Shown: positions 44,213 to 52,732 of the stretch, piece after piece
Layout: every line of letters starts with the position of its first letter
Position numbering within the stretch: position 1 is the first letter of the stretch
Translations under genes and position numbers: made by a program
Notes under the pieces: model-generated
Seen by the model: only the letters and a program-made list of their open reading frames with translations
What the model was told of the DNA's origin: nothing
Databases searched by the model: none
Origin: Alistipes excrementigallinarum
GTDB taxonomy: Bacteria; Bacteroidota; Bacteroidia; Bacteroidales; Rikenellaceae
DNA length: 64,000 bases
Assembly: GCA_019112825.1 (NCBI GenBank)
Contig: DXIP01000018.1
Location: 186,001 to 250,000, forward strand
Reading direction: 5' to 3'

Positions 44213-45640
44213 CTACACGATTTTCACATAGCGCAGCCGCCCGCTGCGGCCGGTTGCCTCGCGCTCGACGAGTCCCGTCACCACGTCGGCGGCATCGTGC
44301 CAGCGGTTGGCGCGGAACTTCCGCCGGTAGGTCGTCAGGTGGGCGTAGAGCTCGGGCCAGCGCAGCGACCAGCCCCGCGGGAAGCGCACCAGATGGAGCA
44401 CCGTGGCCGAATTGGAGAGGATGCGCGCCTCCTTGTTGGCGCTCTGGTGGAACCACTCGACGCGCACGCCCGGCACCCGCGCCTGCACGGCCCGGGCAAA
44501 GCCCCGGCCGCCGTTGTTGCTCTCGACGGCCGCCTCGCGCGTGTCGGAGCGGAGCAGCATCTCGGCCACAAGCTGCTCGGTCACCTCCATCGGCTCGCGT
44601 GTATAGACCGCATCGGTGACGTAAATCAGCCCGTCGACATCGACCACATAGGAGAGCGAGCAGAGGTAGTCGTCGCCCGTGTCGGCCGTGTCGGTGTAGT
44701 TGCCCCGGCGGACCACATCGCGCGGCAGCACGTCGTATTCGGCGAAGTTTCCGCCGTAGAGCAGCCCCTCGCGCGCCGAGGGGTGGCCCTGGTACATGCA
44801 CTCGAACTGCACGGGGTCGAGCCGCCGCTTGGCCTCGAGCAGCGCAACGTCGTGCTGTCCGGGCCAGAGCGCCTCGCCCGGACGCCGCGGGTCGAGTTCG
44901 GTGGGCGGCGACGACTTGAGCGCCTCGAAATTGAGGTGGAGCCACCCCTCCGGGGCCGTTCCGAAGGCCGGCGCCCCCTCCGAGCCGAGCTGCTCCCAAC
45001 GCTCGAGCGGCACGACCGGCTCACGGCGCATGAGCGAGCCGATGAGGTCCTCCTCGTGCCAGCGGGTGAAGACAACCAGCTCGCGCGAGGCGTTGTGCAT
45101 GCGGGTGCGGACCACCGAGGTGTACCACTCCCAGCAGTTGGCGCGGATGAGGGGCGAGTTGGCCTCGATGGCATCCTTGTAGAGGTCGTCGAGGATGAAG
45201 CAGTCGACGCGGTTGCCCGTGAGCGAGCCCTCGCGCCCGACCGAGAGCAGACCGCCGCGGCGGCCGATGATTTCCACCTCGTCGGCCGTGCGGATGTAGC
45301 TCGGAGGGCGCGTGCCGCGCTTGATAGTCGTCTCGGGGAAGAGGGCGGCATACTCCGACGATTCGAGGATGCGCTGCACGCGGCGGTTGAACTTCGAGGC
45401 CAGCGAGCCGGAATAGGAGGCGATGGCCACCCGCAGGTCGGGGTCGAGCCCCAGCAGGTAGGCCGGCAGGAGCGTCGTGGCGCCGACGCTCTTGCCGTGC
45501 TGCGGCGGCATGGTGACAATCAGTCGCGGGATACGCCCGCGGGCAAAGGCCTCGAGCACGCGGTAGTAGACCCGGTGGAAGGGCTGCAGCTCGAGAAAGG
45601 GGTAGACCTCGAGCGCAAAGTCGGTAAAGGACAAGGACAT
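44213..45640 (-). CDS. Phage terminase large subunit (TerL)
   Basis: This is a 475-residue packaging motor/nuclease-type protein. The ATPase domain has a Walker A-like MPPQHGKS at residues 44-51 and Walker B around DCFILDDL (146-153, Asp151/Asp152). The C-terminal RNase H-like nuclease shows VVDVDGLIYVTDAVY, ESNNGGRGFAR and a late HDAADVVTG, so all expected acidic positions appear present. The frame is open 62 codons further upstream, but the ATG at 45640 begins the recognisable protein. No portal, capsid or small-terminase gene is nearby; it looks like an isolated, intact terminase in a phage-derived island. Confidence 0.85.
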   Translation of the reverse strand: MSLSFTDFALEVYPFLELQPFHRVYYRVLEAFARGRIPRLIVTMPPQHGKSVGATTLLPAYLLGLDPDLRVAIASYSGSLASKFNRRVQRILESSEYAALFPETTIKRGTRPPSYIRTADEVEIIGRRGGLLSVGREGSLTGNRVDCFILDDLYKDAIEANSPLIRANCWEWYTSVVRTRMHNASRELVVFTRWHEEDLIGSLMRREPVVPLERWEQLGSEGAPAFGTAPEGWLHLNFEALKSSPPTELDPRRPGEALWPGQHDVALLEAKRRLDPVQFECMYQGHPSAREGLLYGGNFAEYDVLPRDVVRRGNYTDTADTGDDYLCSLSYVVDVDGLIYVTDAVYTREPMEVTEQLVAEMLLRSDTREAAVESNNGGRGFARAVQARVPGVRVEWFHQSANKEARILSNSATVLHLVRFPRGWSLRWPELYAHLTTYRRKFRANRWHDAADVVTGLVEREATGRSGRLRYVKIV

Positions 45641-45934
45641 GATGTGTAGGGATTTGTGAGAAAGAGAACCTCCCGTTCGGGGCACTCCCTCCGGAGGCAT
45701 CTGCGGCGGACGGGGTGTCCGGACGCAGACGCAGCTGCCAGGAGGGAGCCCCGCGGTCGGGGTTGGTACAAAAACACCGCTGCACAAGCAACGGTGTCGG
45801 GCGGGAATCCGGGTGTGCGGCGCCACGGCGGGAGATTCCCTGAGCTGAAACGTTCCGGAGGGCGGCGCCGCGCCGCAGGTGGGATGGATTCCGGAACGTG
45901 GGAGAGGCCGGCGCCTCAGAGGCGCCGCCGTGCA
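45641..45934. other. 294-bp spacer between terminase and the 95-residue gene
   Basis: No gene was seen on either strand. The right end carries an exact palindrome with a one-base centre, CGGCGCCTC-A-GAGGCGCCG (45909-45927), just after the stop of the 95-residue gene; it could be a transcript-end structure or a protein-binding site. Confidence 0.5.
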
Positions 45935-46222
45935 TCAGAGCAGGTAGCGCGTCATCTCGGCAAAGGAGAAGTCGTTCAGACACTCCCCCTCGTCGCCGAC
46001 GGTGTGGAACTCCCACCAGACGGGCACCAGGTCGGAAATCGGCTCGGTACGCCCCTCGGGGGCGACCTCCCGGCGGCGGTAGACAATCACCGACGCCACC
46101 AGACGGCACTCCATTCCGTCGAAAGGGAATTCGAGCGAACCCGAATAGTAGTCTCCCCCGTCGAGCGCGTCGCAGAGGCGCGCGGCCGTCTCCCGGTAAA
46201 GTTCAGGCGATACGGTATACAT
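45935..46222 (-). CDS. Small protein of unknown function in the phage island
   Basis: This 95-residue acidic protein has no signal peptide. It has features of a compact alpha/beta fold: an N-terminal helix (SPELYRETAARLCDAL), central strands (CRLVASVIVYRRREV) and a Trp-rich segment VPVWWEFHTV. No family was recognised. It is transcribed towards the terminase gene from the promoter region it shares with the S24 repressor, so it occupies the position of an early, repressor-controlled gene. Confidence 0.6.
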   Translation of the reverse strand: MYTVSPELYRETAARLCDALDGGDYYSGSLEFPFDGMECRLVASVIVYRRREVAPEGRTEPISDLVPVWWEFHTVGDEGECLNDFSFAEMTRYLL

Positions 46223-46259
46223 TTTTTATAAATGGATAATGTGGTTTTTCGGTGCGGAG

Positions 46260-46291
46260 TTTGCATCACCGAAATAAATTGTTTAACTTTG
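46260..46291 (+). promoter_or_regulatory. Promoter of the S24 repressor gene
   Basis: TTTG (46260-46263), 20 bp, TAACTTTG (46284-46291): a consensus promoter reading rightwards. The repressor ATG is 82 bp downstream. Confidence 0.75.
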
Positions 46292-46297
46292 CAGAGG

Positions 46298-46305
46298 CAA
46301 AGATA
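46298..46305 (-). promoter_or_regulatory. -7 box reading towards the 95-residue gene and terminase
   Basis: TATCTTTG on the minus strand is an exact -7 box, 6 bp from the repressor's -7 box on the other strand. A transcript from here would run leftwards across the repressor promoter. Confidence 0.6.
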
Positions 46306-46306
46306 G

Positions 46307-46332
46307 TTCAATAATTGAATATTGATACTCAA
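46307..46332. promoter_or_regulatory. Candidate repressor operators
   Basis: A perfect palindrome TTCAAT-A-ATTGAA (46307-46319) is followed by TTGA-TAC-TCAA (46322-46332), also palindromic. Both lie just beyond the leftward -7 box, where bound protein would block leftward initiation and sit in the repressor's leader. Confidence 0.5.
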
Positions 46333-46373
46333 AAATACAATTTTTTATTATAATTTTTTCCAATCGCAGAGCC

Positions 46374-47045
46374 ATGAACGAGCGCATAAAAATGATACGA
46401 AAGGCGTTGAACATGACACAAGAGCAACTGGCACAACGACTTGGCATCGGAAAGGCAGCCCTCTCGATGATTGAAACCGGAAAGACGCGTCTTTCGTCGC
46501 GAAACCGGAACATCCTGGTTCAGGAGCTGAACGTCAACCCCGAATGGCTCGAGACGGGCAAAGGCGAGATGTTCAACGCCGAGCCCGACCTGACGGCCTA
46601 CATGCGCCGCACCGACTCGTCGCTGCCGCTGCAGAGCGTGCCGCTCTACTCGATTGAGGGGACGGCCGGGCTGGTGCCGCTCTTTACCGAGCACATGCAG
46701 GCCAAGCCGGTGAACTACATCCACATCCCCAACCTGCCGAAGTGCGACGGCGCCATCTACGTGGTGGGCGACTCGATGTATCCGCTGCTCAAGAGCGGCG
46801 ACATCGTGCTCTACAAGCAGCTGCACGACATCAATGACATCTTCTGGGGCGACATGTACCTGCTCTCGATTGACATCGACGGCGAGGAGTACATCACCGT
46901 CAAGTACATCCAGAAGTCGGAGCGCGAGGGATATGTCAAGCTGGTGAGCCAGAACCCCCACCACGCCGACAAGGAGGTGCGCATCGACCGCATCCGCGCC
47001 ATTGCGCTGGTCAAGGCGAGCATCCGCATGAACTCCATCCGCTGA
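46374..47045 (+). CDS. CI-type repressor: XRE HTH plus S24 self-cleaving domain
   Basis: This 223-residue protein has an N-terminal XRE-type HTH (~5-60; MTQEQLAQRLGIGKAALSMIETG). The C-terminal LexA/CI-type domain has a candidate cleavage site Ala98-Gly99 (EGTAGLVP), nucleophile Ser134 in VGDSMYP and general base Lys177 in ITVKYI. The 35-residue spacing from the Gly to the Ser is close to that in LexA. It would repress phage-type genes and be inactivated by RecA-stimulated self-cleavage. It is divergent from the 95-residue gene and terminase. Confidence 0.88.
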   Translation: MNERIKMIRKALNMTQEQLAQRLGIGKAALSMIETGKTRLSSRNRNILVQELNVNPEWLETGKGEMFNAEPDLTAYMRRTDSSLPLQSVPLYSIEGTAGLVPLFTEHMQAKPVNYIHIPNLPKCDGAIYVVGDSMYPLLKSGDIVLYKQLHDINDIFWGDMYLLSIDIDGEEYITVKYIQKSEREGYVKLVSQNPHHADKEVRIDRIRAIALVKASIRMNSIR

Positions 47046-47110
47046 CGGCAGGAGCCGTTCAGCAATCGGAGCTCCAAGGCAGTGCCCCACCCATACCGAC
47101 AAAACAGAAG

Positions 47111-47146
47111 GCCCCCGGCCGTCGGCATTGTCCGACAGCCGGGGGC
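47111..47146 (+). terminator. Stem-loop after the S24 repressor gene
   Basis: The stem GCCCCCGGC-GTCGG / CCGAC-GCCGGGGGC, with one internal C/A mismatch, lies 65 bp after the repressor stop. It lacks a strong T-run. Confidence 0.6.
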
Positions 47147-47245
47147 ATGCCGTTCGACGGGCAACAGGCTCATGGTGAGAGAAGCTGAACATCGAAAAGA
47201 CGGGAAAGACGAAAAATATCCAAAACCACTTATTTTTCATCCTCC

Positions 47246-47280
47246 TTTGCAGTAATTATAGACCCTAATAATAATCTTTG
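47246..47280 (+). promoter_or_regulatory. Weak candidate promoter for the repeat lipoprotein
   Basis: TTTG (47246-47249) and AATCTTTG (47273-47280), one base from TAnnTTTG, with a rather long 23-bp spacer. The ATG is 103 bp downstream. Confidence 0.35.
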
Positions 47281-47383
47281 CACCGATGTTCCGGACTGAG
47301 GGCCGACACCATGCTGCCCCGCGGAGTAGCATCAACCCCAAACATAATACATACCAGAAATTTTACACAAAAAAGGATTCGTC

Positions 47384-49147
47384 ATGAAACACCGACTCCA
47401 CTTGACCCTTGTGCTCCTGCTGTTCGTGCAAGGCCTTGCCCTTCTGCACGGCTGCAGCAACTCCGAGAGCGAAGTCCCTGGTCCTGGCGCCACCGGAAGC
47501 ACCGCCGCGCAGGTGCTCAACCTTACACCCGACTTCATCACCCTTGAGGGTGTTGACAAAGATACCCACTATAAGGCAGGCTCCACCCTGACGCTGACGC
47601 TCACCCCCGGCGAAACGCTCGCCTCCGGCTTCAGCGCCACCCACATGGAGCATATCCACATCCACGTGAACGATGCCGTCTACATCCCGACATTCCCCGC
47701 AACGGGCGATGAGAACGTACAGTCGCTTACGGTCGACATCACGGCGCCCGATTCTGACTTCGAAGTAGTGGCATGCTACAGCGTCCAGCAGCAGATGGTC
47801 GACGGCGGCCACACGATGTTCCTCGAGGAGAATCCGAGCGTGAAGCTCTACGGTGTAAGCCCAGACCGCTCGTACCGCTACTTCGACTGCTACCTGCTGA
47901 CGACAGACGCCTACACCATCACCGGCATCGAATTCCGCATCGGCAACGGCGAGTGGCAGCCGCTCGCCGAAACGACCGGCTGTTCGTTCACCCGCTCGGC
48001 CCTTGTCGCAAATGTCTACCAGGTGACCGTACGTCCCGACTACGCCGACGTGACGGGCGATGTCACGCTTCGCGTCAGCGGCGAGCAGCATGCCCGCCAC
48101 ACCATCACCTGGCAACATGCCGAGGAGAGCTACCTCGACCTCGAAAAGTCGACCCTCCCCGCGGAGTCGATTGACGGCGAGCAGGTGACCGCCGAACTGT
48201 GGGTCAAGCCGGACTACTACCTCGCATCGGCCGCCATCTCGGCCCAGGGCGTCGAACCGGAGCTCATCGAGCGGGTCTACGTCCGTTTCAAGATGCCGGC
48301 CGAGGATGTGACCGTAACGCTGAACTTCGAGGAGAAGATTCCGGTCGCCTACACTCCCAGCGACCACATTACGGAGGCAACCTTCTACGATGCCGACGAC
48401 ATCTACTACGGCGTGCCGACCGACAAGGGCATTCCGGGCGAGAAGGTCTACCTCTTCGCCTCGGCCGAGGAGGGCTACAAGCCGATGCGGGCCCGCATCG
48501 CTTCGGGCGAGACCTTCACCTTCAAACACTACGCCTATGAGATGTACCGCGCCGCGATTCTGATTCCCGAAAGCGCCGCCGAACTCGCCGCATCGGTCGA
48601 GGTGGCCCAAGCGTACACCGTATCGACCAAGAACGACATCTCGTTCGACGATGGCACGCTCTACGCCGAGGGTGAGACGGTCTCGATGGCCATCTACGTT
48701 CCCGACGGAGAGCGCATCACCTCGGTCAAGGCGACCGACGCCGAGGGGCACGACCTGCCCGTGACGCTCAATCTGCCGTATGCAAGTTTCGTCATGCCGG
48801 CTTCGGACGTAAGCGTGGAGGTCACCTACGAGCAGATAGGCACCGGTTCGACCGTCTCGGTGATTGCCTACTACGATGCAGACACCTACGACGTATACAG
48901 TTCGACCAACTACGACTGGGACTTTGCCGAGGGCTTCACGATGGAGCGCGGCGCAACCTTCTACCTCTCGGTCTCCGACTACGAGGGTTCGAACTTCTAC
49001 GTAGGGGTTAAAATCGGTGATACGGTGACCGTCTATCCGGCCGACTTCGACGACATGATGGGCGGATATTCGTTCGGCAAGGCGCTGGTGGCTGACGGCG
49101 ATGTGGTCATCAAGGTTGGCGCCACGGAGGACCAGGTCGCCTTCTAA
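47384..49147 (+). CDS. Surface lipoprotein with InlB B-repeat-like modules
   Basis: This is a 587-residue lipoprotein (LLHGC, then SNSESE). The mature protein is beta-rich and built of modules of ~75-110 residues. Two of them end with the same signature, VRFKMPAEDVTVTLNFEE and ASFVMPASDVSVEVTYEQ, and contain G-E-x-V stretches such as YAEGETVSMAIYVPDGERIT, similar to divergent InlB B-repeats. No catalytic motif was seen. It is likely surface-exposed and adhesive or ligand-binding (inference). It is a single gene with a strong terminator, just right of the phage island. Confidence 0.7.
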   Translation: MKHRLHLTLVLLLFVQGLALLHGCSNSESEVPGPGATGSTAAQVLNLTPDFITLEGVDKDTHYKAGSTLTLTLTPGETLASGFSATHMEHIHIHVNDAVYIPTFPATGDENVQSLTVDITAPDSDFEVVACYSVQQQMVDGGHTMFLEENPSVKLYGVSPDRSYRYFDCYLLTTDAYTITGIEFRIGNGEWQPLAETTGCSFTRSALVANVYQVTVRPDYADVTGDVTLRVSGEQHARHTITWQHAEESYLDLEKSTLPAESIDGEQVTAELWVKPDYYLASAAISAQGVEPELIERVYVRFKMPAEDVTVTLNFEEKIPVAYTPSDHITEATFYDADDIYYGVPTDKGIPGEKVYLFASAEEGYKPMRARIASGETFTFKHYAYEMYRAAILIPESAAELAASVEVAQAYTVSTKNDISFDDGTLYAEGETVSMAIYVPDGERITSVKATDAEGHDLPVTLNLPYASFVMPASDVSVEVTYEQIGTGSTVSVIAYYDADTYDVYSSTNYDWDFAEGFTMERGATFYLSVSDYEGSNFYVGVKIGDTVTVYPADFDDMMGGYSFGKALVADGDVVIKVGATEDQVAF

Positions 49148-49218
49148 GGCACGAACGTCCCCGATGAGAAGGTCCCGCGGAAGGGGCCGCTCAGGACCTT
49201 TCTTCGTCAAAATACGGC

Positions 49219-49258
49219 TCCGGCCGGGTTTTCAGACCCGGCCGGAGCTCTTTTTTAG
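49219..49258 (+). terminator. Strong terminator after the repeat lipoprotein
   Basis: A perfect 13-pair stem (GCTCCGGCCGGGT / ACCCGGCCGGAGC) is followed by TCTTTTTT. Confidence 0.88.
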
Positions 49259-49320
49259 GGGTCGGAGTTACGGGTTGTCAATTTTTTTCATGGTTTGTGA
49301 ATAATCTAACAATAAATTTA

Positions 49321-49328
49321 TATATTTG
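49321..49328 (+). promoter_or_regulatory. -7 box for korAB
   Basis: TATATTTG is an exact match, 45 bp before the korA ATG. A TTTG lies 23 bp upstream (49294-49297), a longer spacing than usual. Confidence 0.55.
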
Positions 49329-49373
49329 TATTACAGTTTACAAAACCAAACCTAAAACCAACACCACTCAAAC

Positions 49374-51221
49374 ATGGACAGAACCAATGTGCGCGAGTTG
49401 CAGGATGTCGTCATTCGCTTTTCGGGCGATTCGGGCGACGGCATGCAGCTCACAGGCACGCTTTTCTCCGACACATCGGCGCTGTTGGGCAACGGCATCT
49501 CGACGTTCCCGGACTATCCCGCCGAAATCCGCGCCCCGCAGGGAACCGTGGCAGGCGTATCGGGTTTCCAGGTGCACTTCGCCAACCGCCCCGGACTCAA
49601 CCCCGGCGACTACTGCGACGTCCTGGTCGCCATGAACCCCGCGGCGCTCAAGGCCAACCGCAAATGGCTCAAGAGAGGGGCTACGGTCATCATCGACGGA
49701 GACTCCATCACCGAGGAACATCTCAAGAAGGCCGGCTTCGCAACGCTCGACCCGCTAGCCGAACTCAAGCTCGACGAATACAACGTCGTGATTCCCGACA
49801 TCACCACCATGACGCGTGAGGCGCTCAAGGATTCGGGACTCGACAACAAGGCCATTGTCAAGTGCAAGAACATGTTTGCACTGGGTATCTGCTTCTATCT
49901 GTTCAACCGCCCCGAGGACTACGCCAAGCGTTACCTCGACACGAAGTTCGCCAAGAAGAACCCCGCCATAGCCGAGGCCAACAAGCGGGCCATGGATGCC
50001 GGGTACAACTTCGCCGCCAACACCCACCAGTTCGCCAATACCTACAACGTGCCCCCCGCCCATCTGGAGAAGGGCACCTACCGCACCATCTCAGGCAACG
50101 TCGCCACGGCATGGGGCCTCTGCGCCGCCGCCGAGAAGGCAGGGCTGCCGCTCTTCTGCGGCTCCTACCCCATCACCCCCGCCACGGTGATTCTCGAGGA
50201 GCTGGCCAAGCGCAAGGACCTCGGCGTGAAGACCGTGCAGGCCGAGGATGAAATCGCCGGCATCTGCACCGCCATCGGCGCCGCCTTCGCCGGCAACTTC
50301 GCCGTCACGACCACGTCGGGTCCGGGCCTTTCGCTCAAGAGCGAGGCGCTGGGTCTGGCCGTGATGACCGAGCTCCCGCTGGTGGTTGTCGACGTACAGC
50401 GCGGCGGCCCCTCGACGGGTCTGCCGACCAAGACCGAGCAGAGCGACCTGGTGCAGGCACTCTACGGCCGCAACGGCGAGTGCCCCGTAGTGGTCATGGC
50501 CGCATCGACGCCGAGCGACTGCTTCCACTTCGCCTTCGAGGCCGGCCGCATCGCCATGGAGCACATGACGCCCGTCATCCTGCTCACCGACGGCTTCATC
50601 GCCAACGGTTCGGAGCCGTGGCGCATCCCCTCGATGAAGGACTACCCGACCATCGTTCCGCCCATCGTCGACAAGGCGCCCGAGGGTGGCTTCATGCCCT
50701 ACGTGCGCAACGAGAAGCTGGCCCGCGGCTGGGCATTCCCCGGCAAGGTGGGTCTGGAGCACCGTGTCGGCGGTCTGGAGAAGGACAGTGTGAAGGGCTC
50801 CATCTCGCATGACCCGGCCAACCACCAGAAGATGGTCAACACGCGCGCCGCGAAGGTGGCCAAGGTGGTCGAGGATATTCCCGACCAGACGGTGCTCGGT
50901 CCCCAGGAGGGCGAGCTGCTCGTCGTAGGCTGGGGCGGTACGCGCGGCAACCTGCAGAGCGCCGTCATGCAGCTCCAGGAGGAGGGCAAGAGTGTCTCGC
51001 TCTGCCACTTCAACTACATCAACCCGCTGCCGCGGAACGTTCGCGAAATCTTCGCCCGTTTCAAGCGCATCGTCGTCTGCGAGCTCAACGAAGGTCAGTT
51101 CGCCGGCTACCTGCGCCAGCATTTCCAGGAGTTCCACTACGACCAGTACAACAAGTGCGAGGGCCTTCCCTTCACGGTCGTCGAGCTCAAAGAGAAGTTC
51201 CACACCTTATTAGCAGAGTAA
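49374..51221 (+). CDS. korA: 2-oxoacid (2-oxoglutarate):ferredoxin oxidoreductase, fused gamma-alpha subunit
   Basis: This 615-residue cytoplasmic subunit has the gamma domain at the N-terminus (~1-190; VIRFSGDSGDGMQLTG) fused to the alpha domain (~200-600; GSYPITPATVILEELAK, AEDEIAGICTAIGAAFAG, VDVQRGGPSTGLPTK). The complex oxidises a 2-oxoacid with CoA to acyl-CoA and reduced ferredoxin. The fused form and pairing with korB match the 2-oxoglutarate/2-oxoacid enzymes of Bacteroidetes; the exact substrate is not certain from sequence. korB follows after 4 bp. Confidence 0.9.
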   Translation: MDRTNVRELQDVVIRFSGDSGDGMQLTGTLFSDTSALLGNGISTFPDYPAEIRAPQGTVAGVSGFQVHFANRPGLNPGDYCDVLVAMNPAALKANRKWLKRGATVIIDGDSITEEHLKKAGFATLDPLAELKLDEYNVVIPDITTMTREALKDSGLDNKAIVKCKNMFALGICFYLFNRPEDYAKRYLDTKFAKKNPAIAEANKRAMDAGYNFAANTHQFANTYNVPPAHLEKGTYRTISGNVATAWGLCAAAEKAGLPLFCGSYPITPATVILEELAKRKDLGVKTVQAEDEIAGICTAIGAAFAGNFAVTTTSGPGLSLKSEALGLAVMTELPLVVVDVQRGGPSTGLPTKTEQSDLVQALYGRNGECPVVVMAASTPSDCFHFAFEAGRIAMEHMTPVILLTDGFIANGSEPWRIPSMKDYPTIVPPIVDKAPEGGFMPYVRNEKLARGWAFPGKVGLEHRVGGLEKDSVKGSISHDPANHQKMVNTRAAKVAKVVEDIPDQTVLGPQEGELLVVGWGGTRGNLQSAVMQLQEEGKSVSLCHFNYINPLPRNVREIFARFKRIVVCELNEGQFAGYLRQHFQEFHYDQYNKCEGLPFTVVELKEKFHTLLAE

Positions 51222-51225
51222 AGCC

Positions 51226-52257
51226 ATGGCAGACTACAAATACACTCCCGCCGACTTCAAGAGCGACCAGGAGGTACGCTGGTGCCCGGGTTGCGGCGAC
51301 CACGCCATTCTGAACGCCGTGCAGCGCGCACTGCCCGAGATTGCAGATGCGACCGACACGCCCCACAACCTCTTCACCTTCGTCTCGGGCATCGGCTGCT
51401 CGTCGCGCTTCATCTACTACATGAAGACCTTCGGGTTCCACTCGATTCACGGACGCGCCAACGCCGTGGCTACGGGCGTCAAGGTGGCCAATCCGCGGCT
51501 GAACGTCTGGGTGACCACCGGTGACGGCGACTCGCTGGCCATCGGCGGCAACCACTTCATCCACGCCATCCGCCGCAACGTGGACCTCAACGTCATCCTC
51601 TTCAACAACGAAATCTACGGTCTGACCAAGGGTCAGTACTCCCCCACTTCGAAGCTGGGCAAAATCACCAAGACGTCGCCCTACGGCACCGTCGAGAAGC
51701 CCTTCAACCCCGGTGAGCTGGTTATCGGCGCCAAGGGAACCTTCTTCGCCCGTTCGATTGACATGGAGGTGCAGCTCTCGAAGGAGTGCATGGTCTCCGC
51801 CGCGAAGCACAAGGGCATGTCGGTCATCGAGGTGATGCAGAACTGCGTCATCTTCAACGACAAGACCCATGCCGACTTCGCCGCCGACAAGGCCACGCGC
51901 GCCGCACGCACCATCACGCTGCGCCATGGCGAGAAGATGCTCTTCGGTGCGAACCGCGAGAAGGGCCTCGTCTTCGAGAACATGAAGCTGAAGGTGGTGA
52001 CCGTCGGCGAGGACGGCTACACGCTCGACGACGTGCTGACGCACGACGCCCACGAGCGCGACACGACGCTTCACGTGATGCTCGCCTCGATGAAGTATCC
52101 CGACTATCCGGTGGCGCTGGGCGTCATCCGCGAGGTGGAGGACGATGCGGTCTACGACCTTGCCGTCGAGCGCCAGGTCGAGGAGGTGAAGGCCAAGAGC
52201 AAGATTCACTGTGTGGACGACCTGCTGCACTCGGGCGCCACGTGGGAGATGGAGTAA
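51226..52257 (+). CDS. korB: 2-oxoacid (2-oxoglutarate):ferredoxin oxidoreductase beta subunit
   Basis: This 343-residue subunit binds thiamine diphosphate: GDGDSLAIGGNH begins the TPP motif, closed by VILFNNEIYG. The N-terminal RWCPGCGDH motif is the usual opening of KorB-type subunits. It carries no ferredoxin-like 4Fe-4S domain, as expected for this class. It lies 4 bp after korA and is followed by a strong terminator, so the pair forms a closed operon. Confidence 0.93.
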   Translation: MADYKYTPADFKSDQEVRWCPGCGDHAILNAVQRALPEIADATDTPHNLFTFVSGIGCSSRFIYYMKTFGFHSIHGRANAVATGVKVANPRLNVWVTTGDGDSLAIGGNHFIHAIRRNVDLNVILFNNEIYGLTKGQYSPTSKLGKITKTSPYGTVEKPFNPGELVIGAKGTFFARSIDMEVQLSKECMVSAAKHKGMSVIEVMQNCVIFNDKTHADFAADKATRAARTITLRHGEKMLFGANREKGLVFENMKLKVVTVGEDGYTLDDVLTHDAHERDTTLHVMLASMKYPDYPVALGVIREVEDDAVYDLAVERQVEEVKAKSKIHCVDDLLHSGATWEME

Positions 52258-52295
52258 TCCCCGCAGGAAGGAAAAGACCTTCAAAGGCATTCTCA

Positions 52296-52328
52296 CAGGG
52301 GGCGGAACTATCCGCCCCCTGTTTTGTT
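52296..52328 (+). terminator. Terminator of korAB
   Basis: A perfect 11-pair stem (CAGGGGGCGGA / TCCGCCCCCTG) with a four-base loop is followed by TTTTGTT. Confidence 0.9.
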
Positions 52329-52339
52329 GCGGATTGTTG

Positions 52340-52500
52340 CGGACGGAGCGGGCGGCCGGGCCAAACAGACATGACCGGGCCGGACAGACAAGACAGGGAC
52401 AAGGCCGGGCAGGACAGGCAGAACAGGCAGGACAGGCAGAACAAGGCCGGGCAGGACAGAATGGCCGGACAAGGCCGGGCAGGACAGAATGGCCGGGCCG
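52340..52500. repeat. GC-rich tandem-repeat tract after korAB
   Basis: A 28-bp unit beginning CAAGGCCGGGCAGGACAGAA occurs at 52442 and 52470. Just before it, CAGGACAGGCAGAA words repeat at shorter intervals. No gene was seen between the korB terminator and the MFS start at 52733. Confidence 0.8.
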
Positions 52501-52732
52501 ACAAACAGGAGGGGCCGCCGGCAGCGGAGAAAGAATGCACGCGACGAGGGTCGGCAGGCTGCCGACGACGAATAAGGGATGCTCACTCAGAGGGCGGCCG
52601 GGCAACCGGCAGAGCAAGTTCGGACGGGTCGGATGGAGCAGATTCGGCAAATTTTGCGTAATTTAGCGGCTGAATGGAGCCCGGCGCGGCAATCGGCCGG
52701 AACAATGACCGGGCACCCACGCGACGCTGAGC

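Noticed and set aside
44297..45649. A 450-codon plus-strand frame opposite the terminase
   Set aside because: The minus strand has complete terminase motifs, whereas this frame has only antisense-type composition.
45641..45826. An N-terminal extension of the terminase by 62 codons
   Set aside because: The extension is Pro/Cys/Arg-rich without homology, and the ATG at 45640 gives a normal TerL N-terminus.
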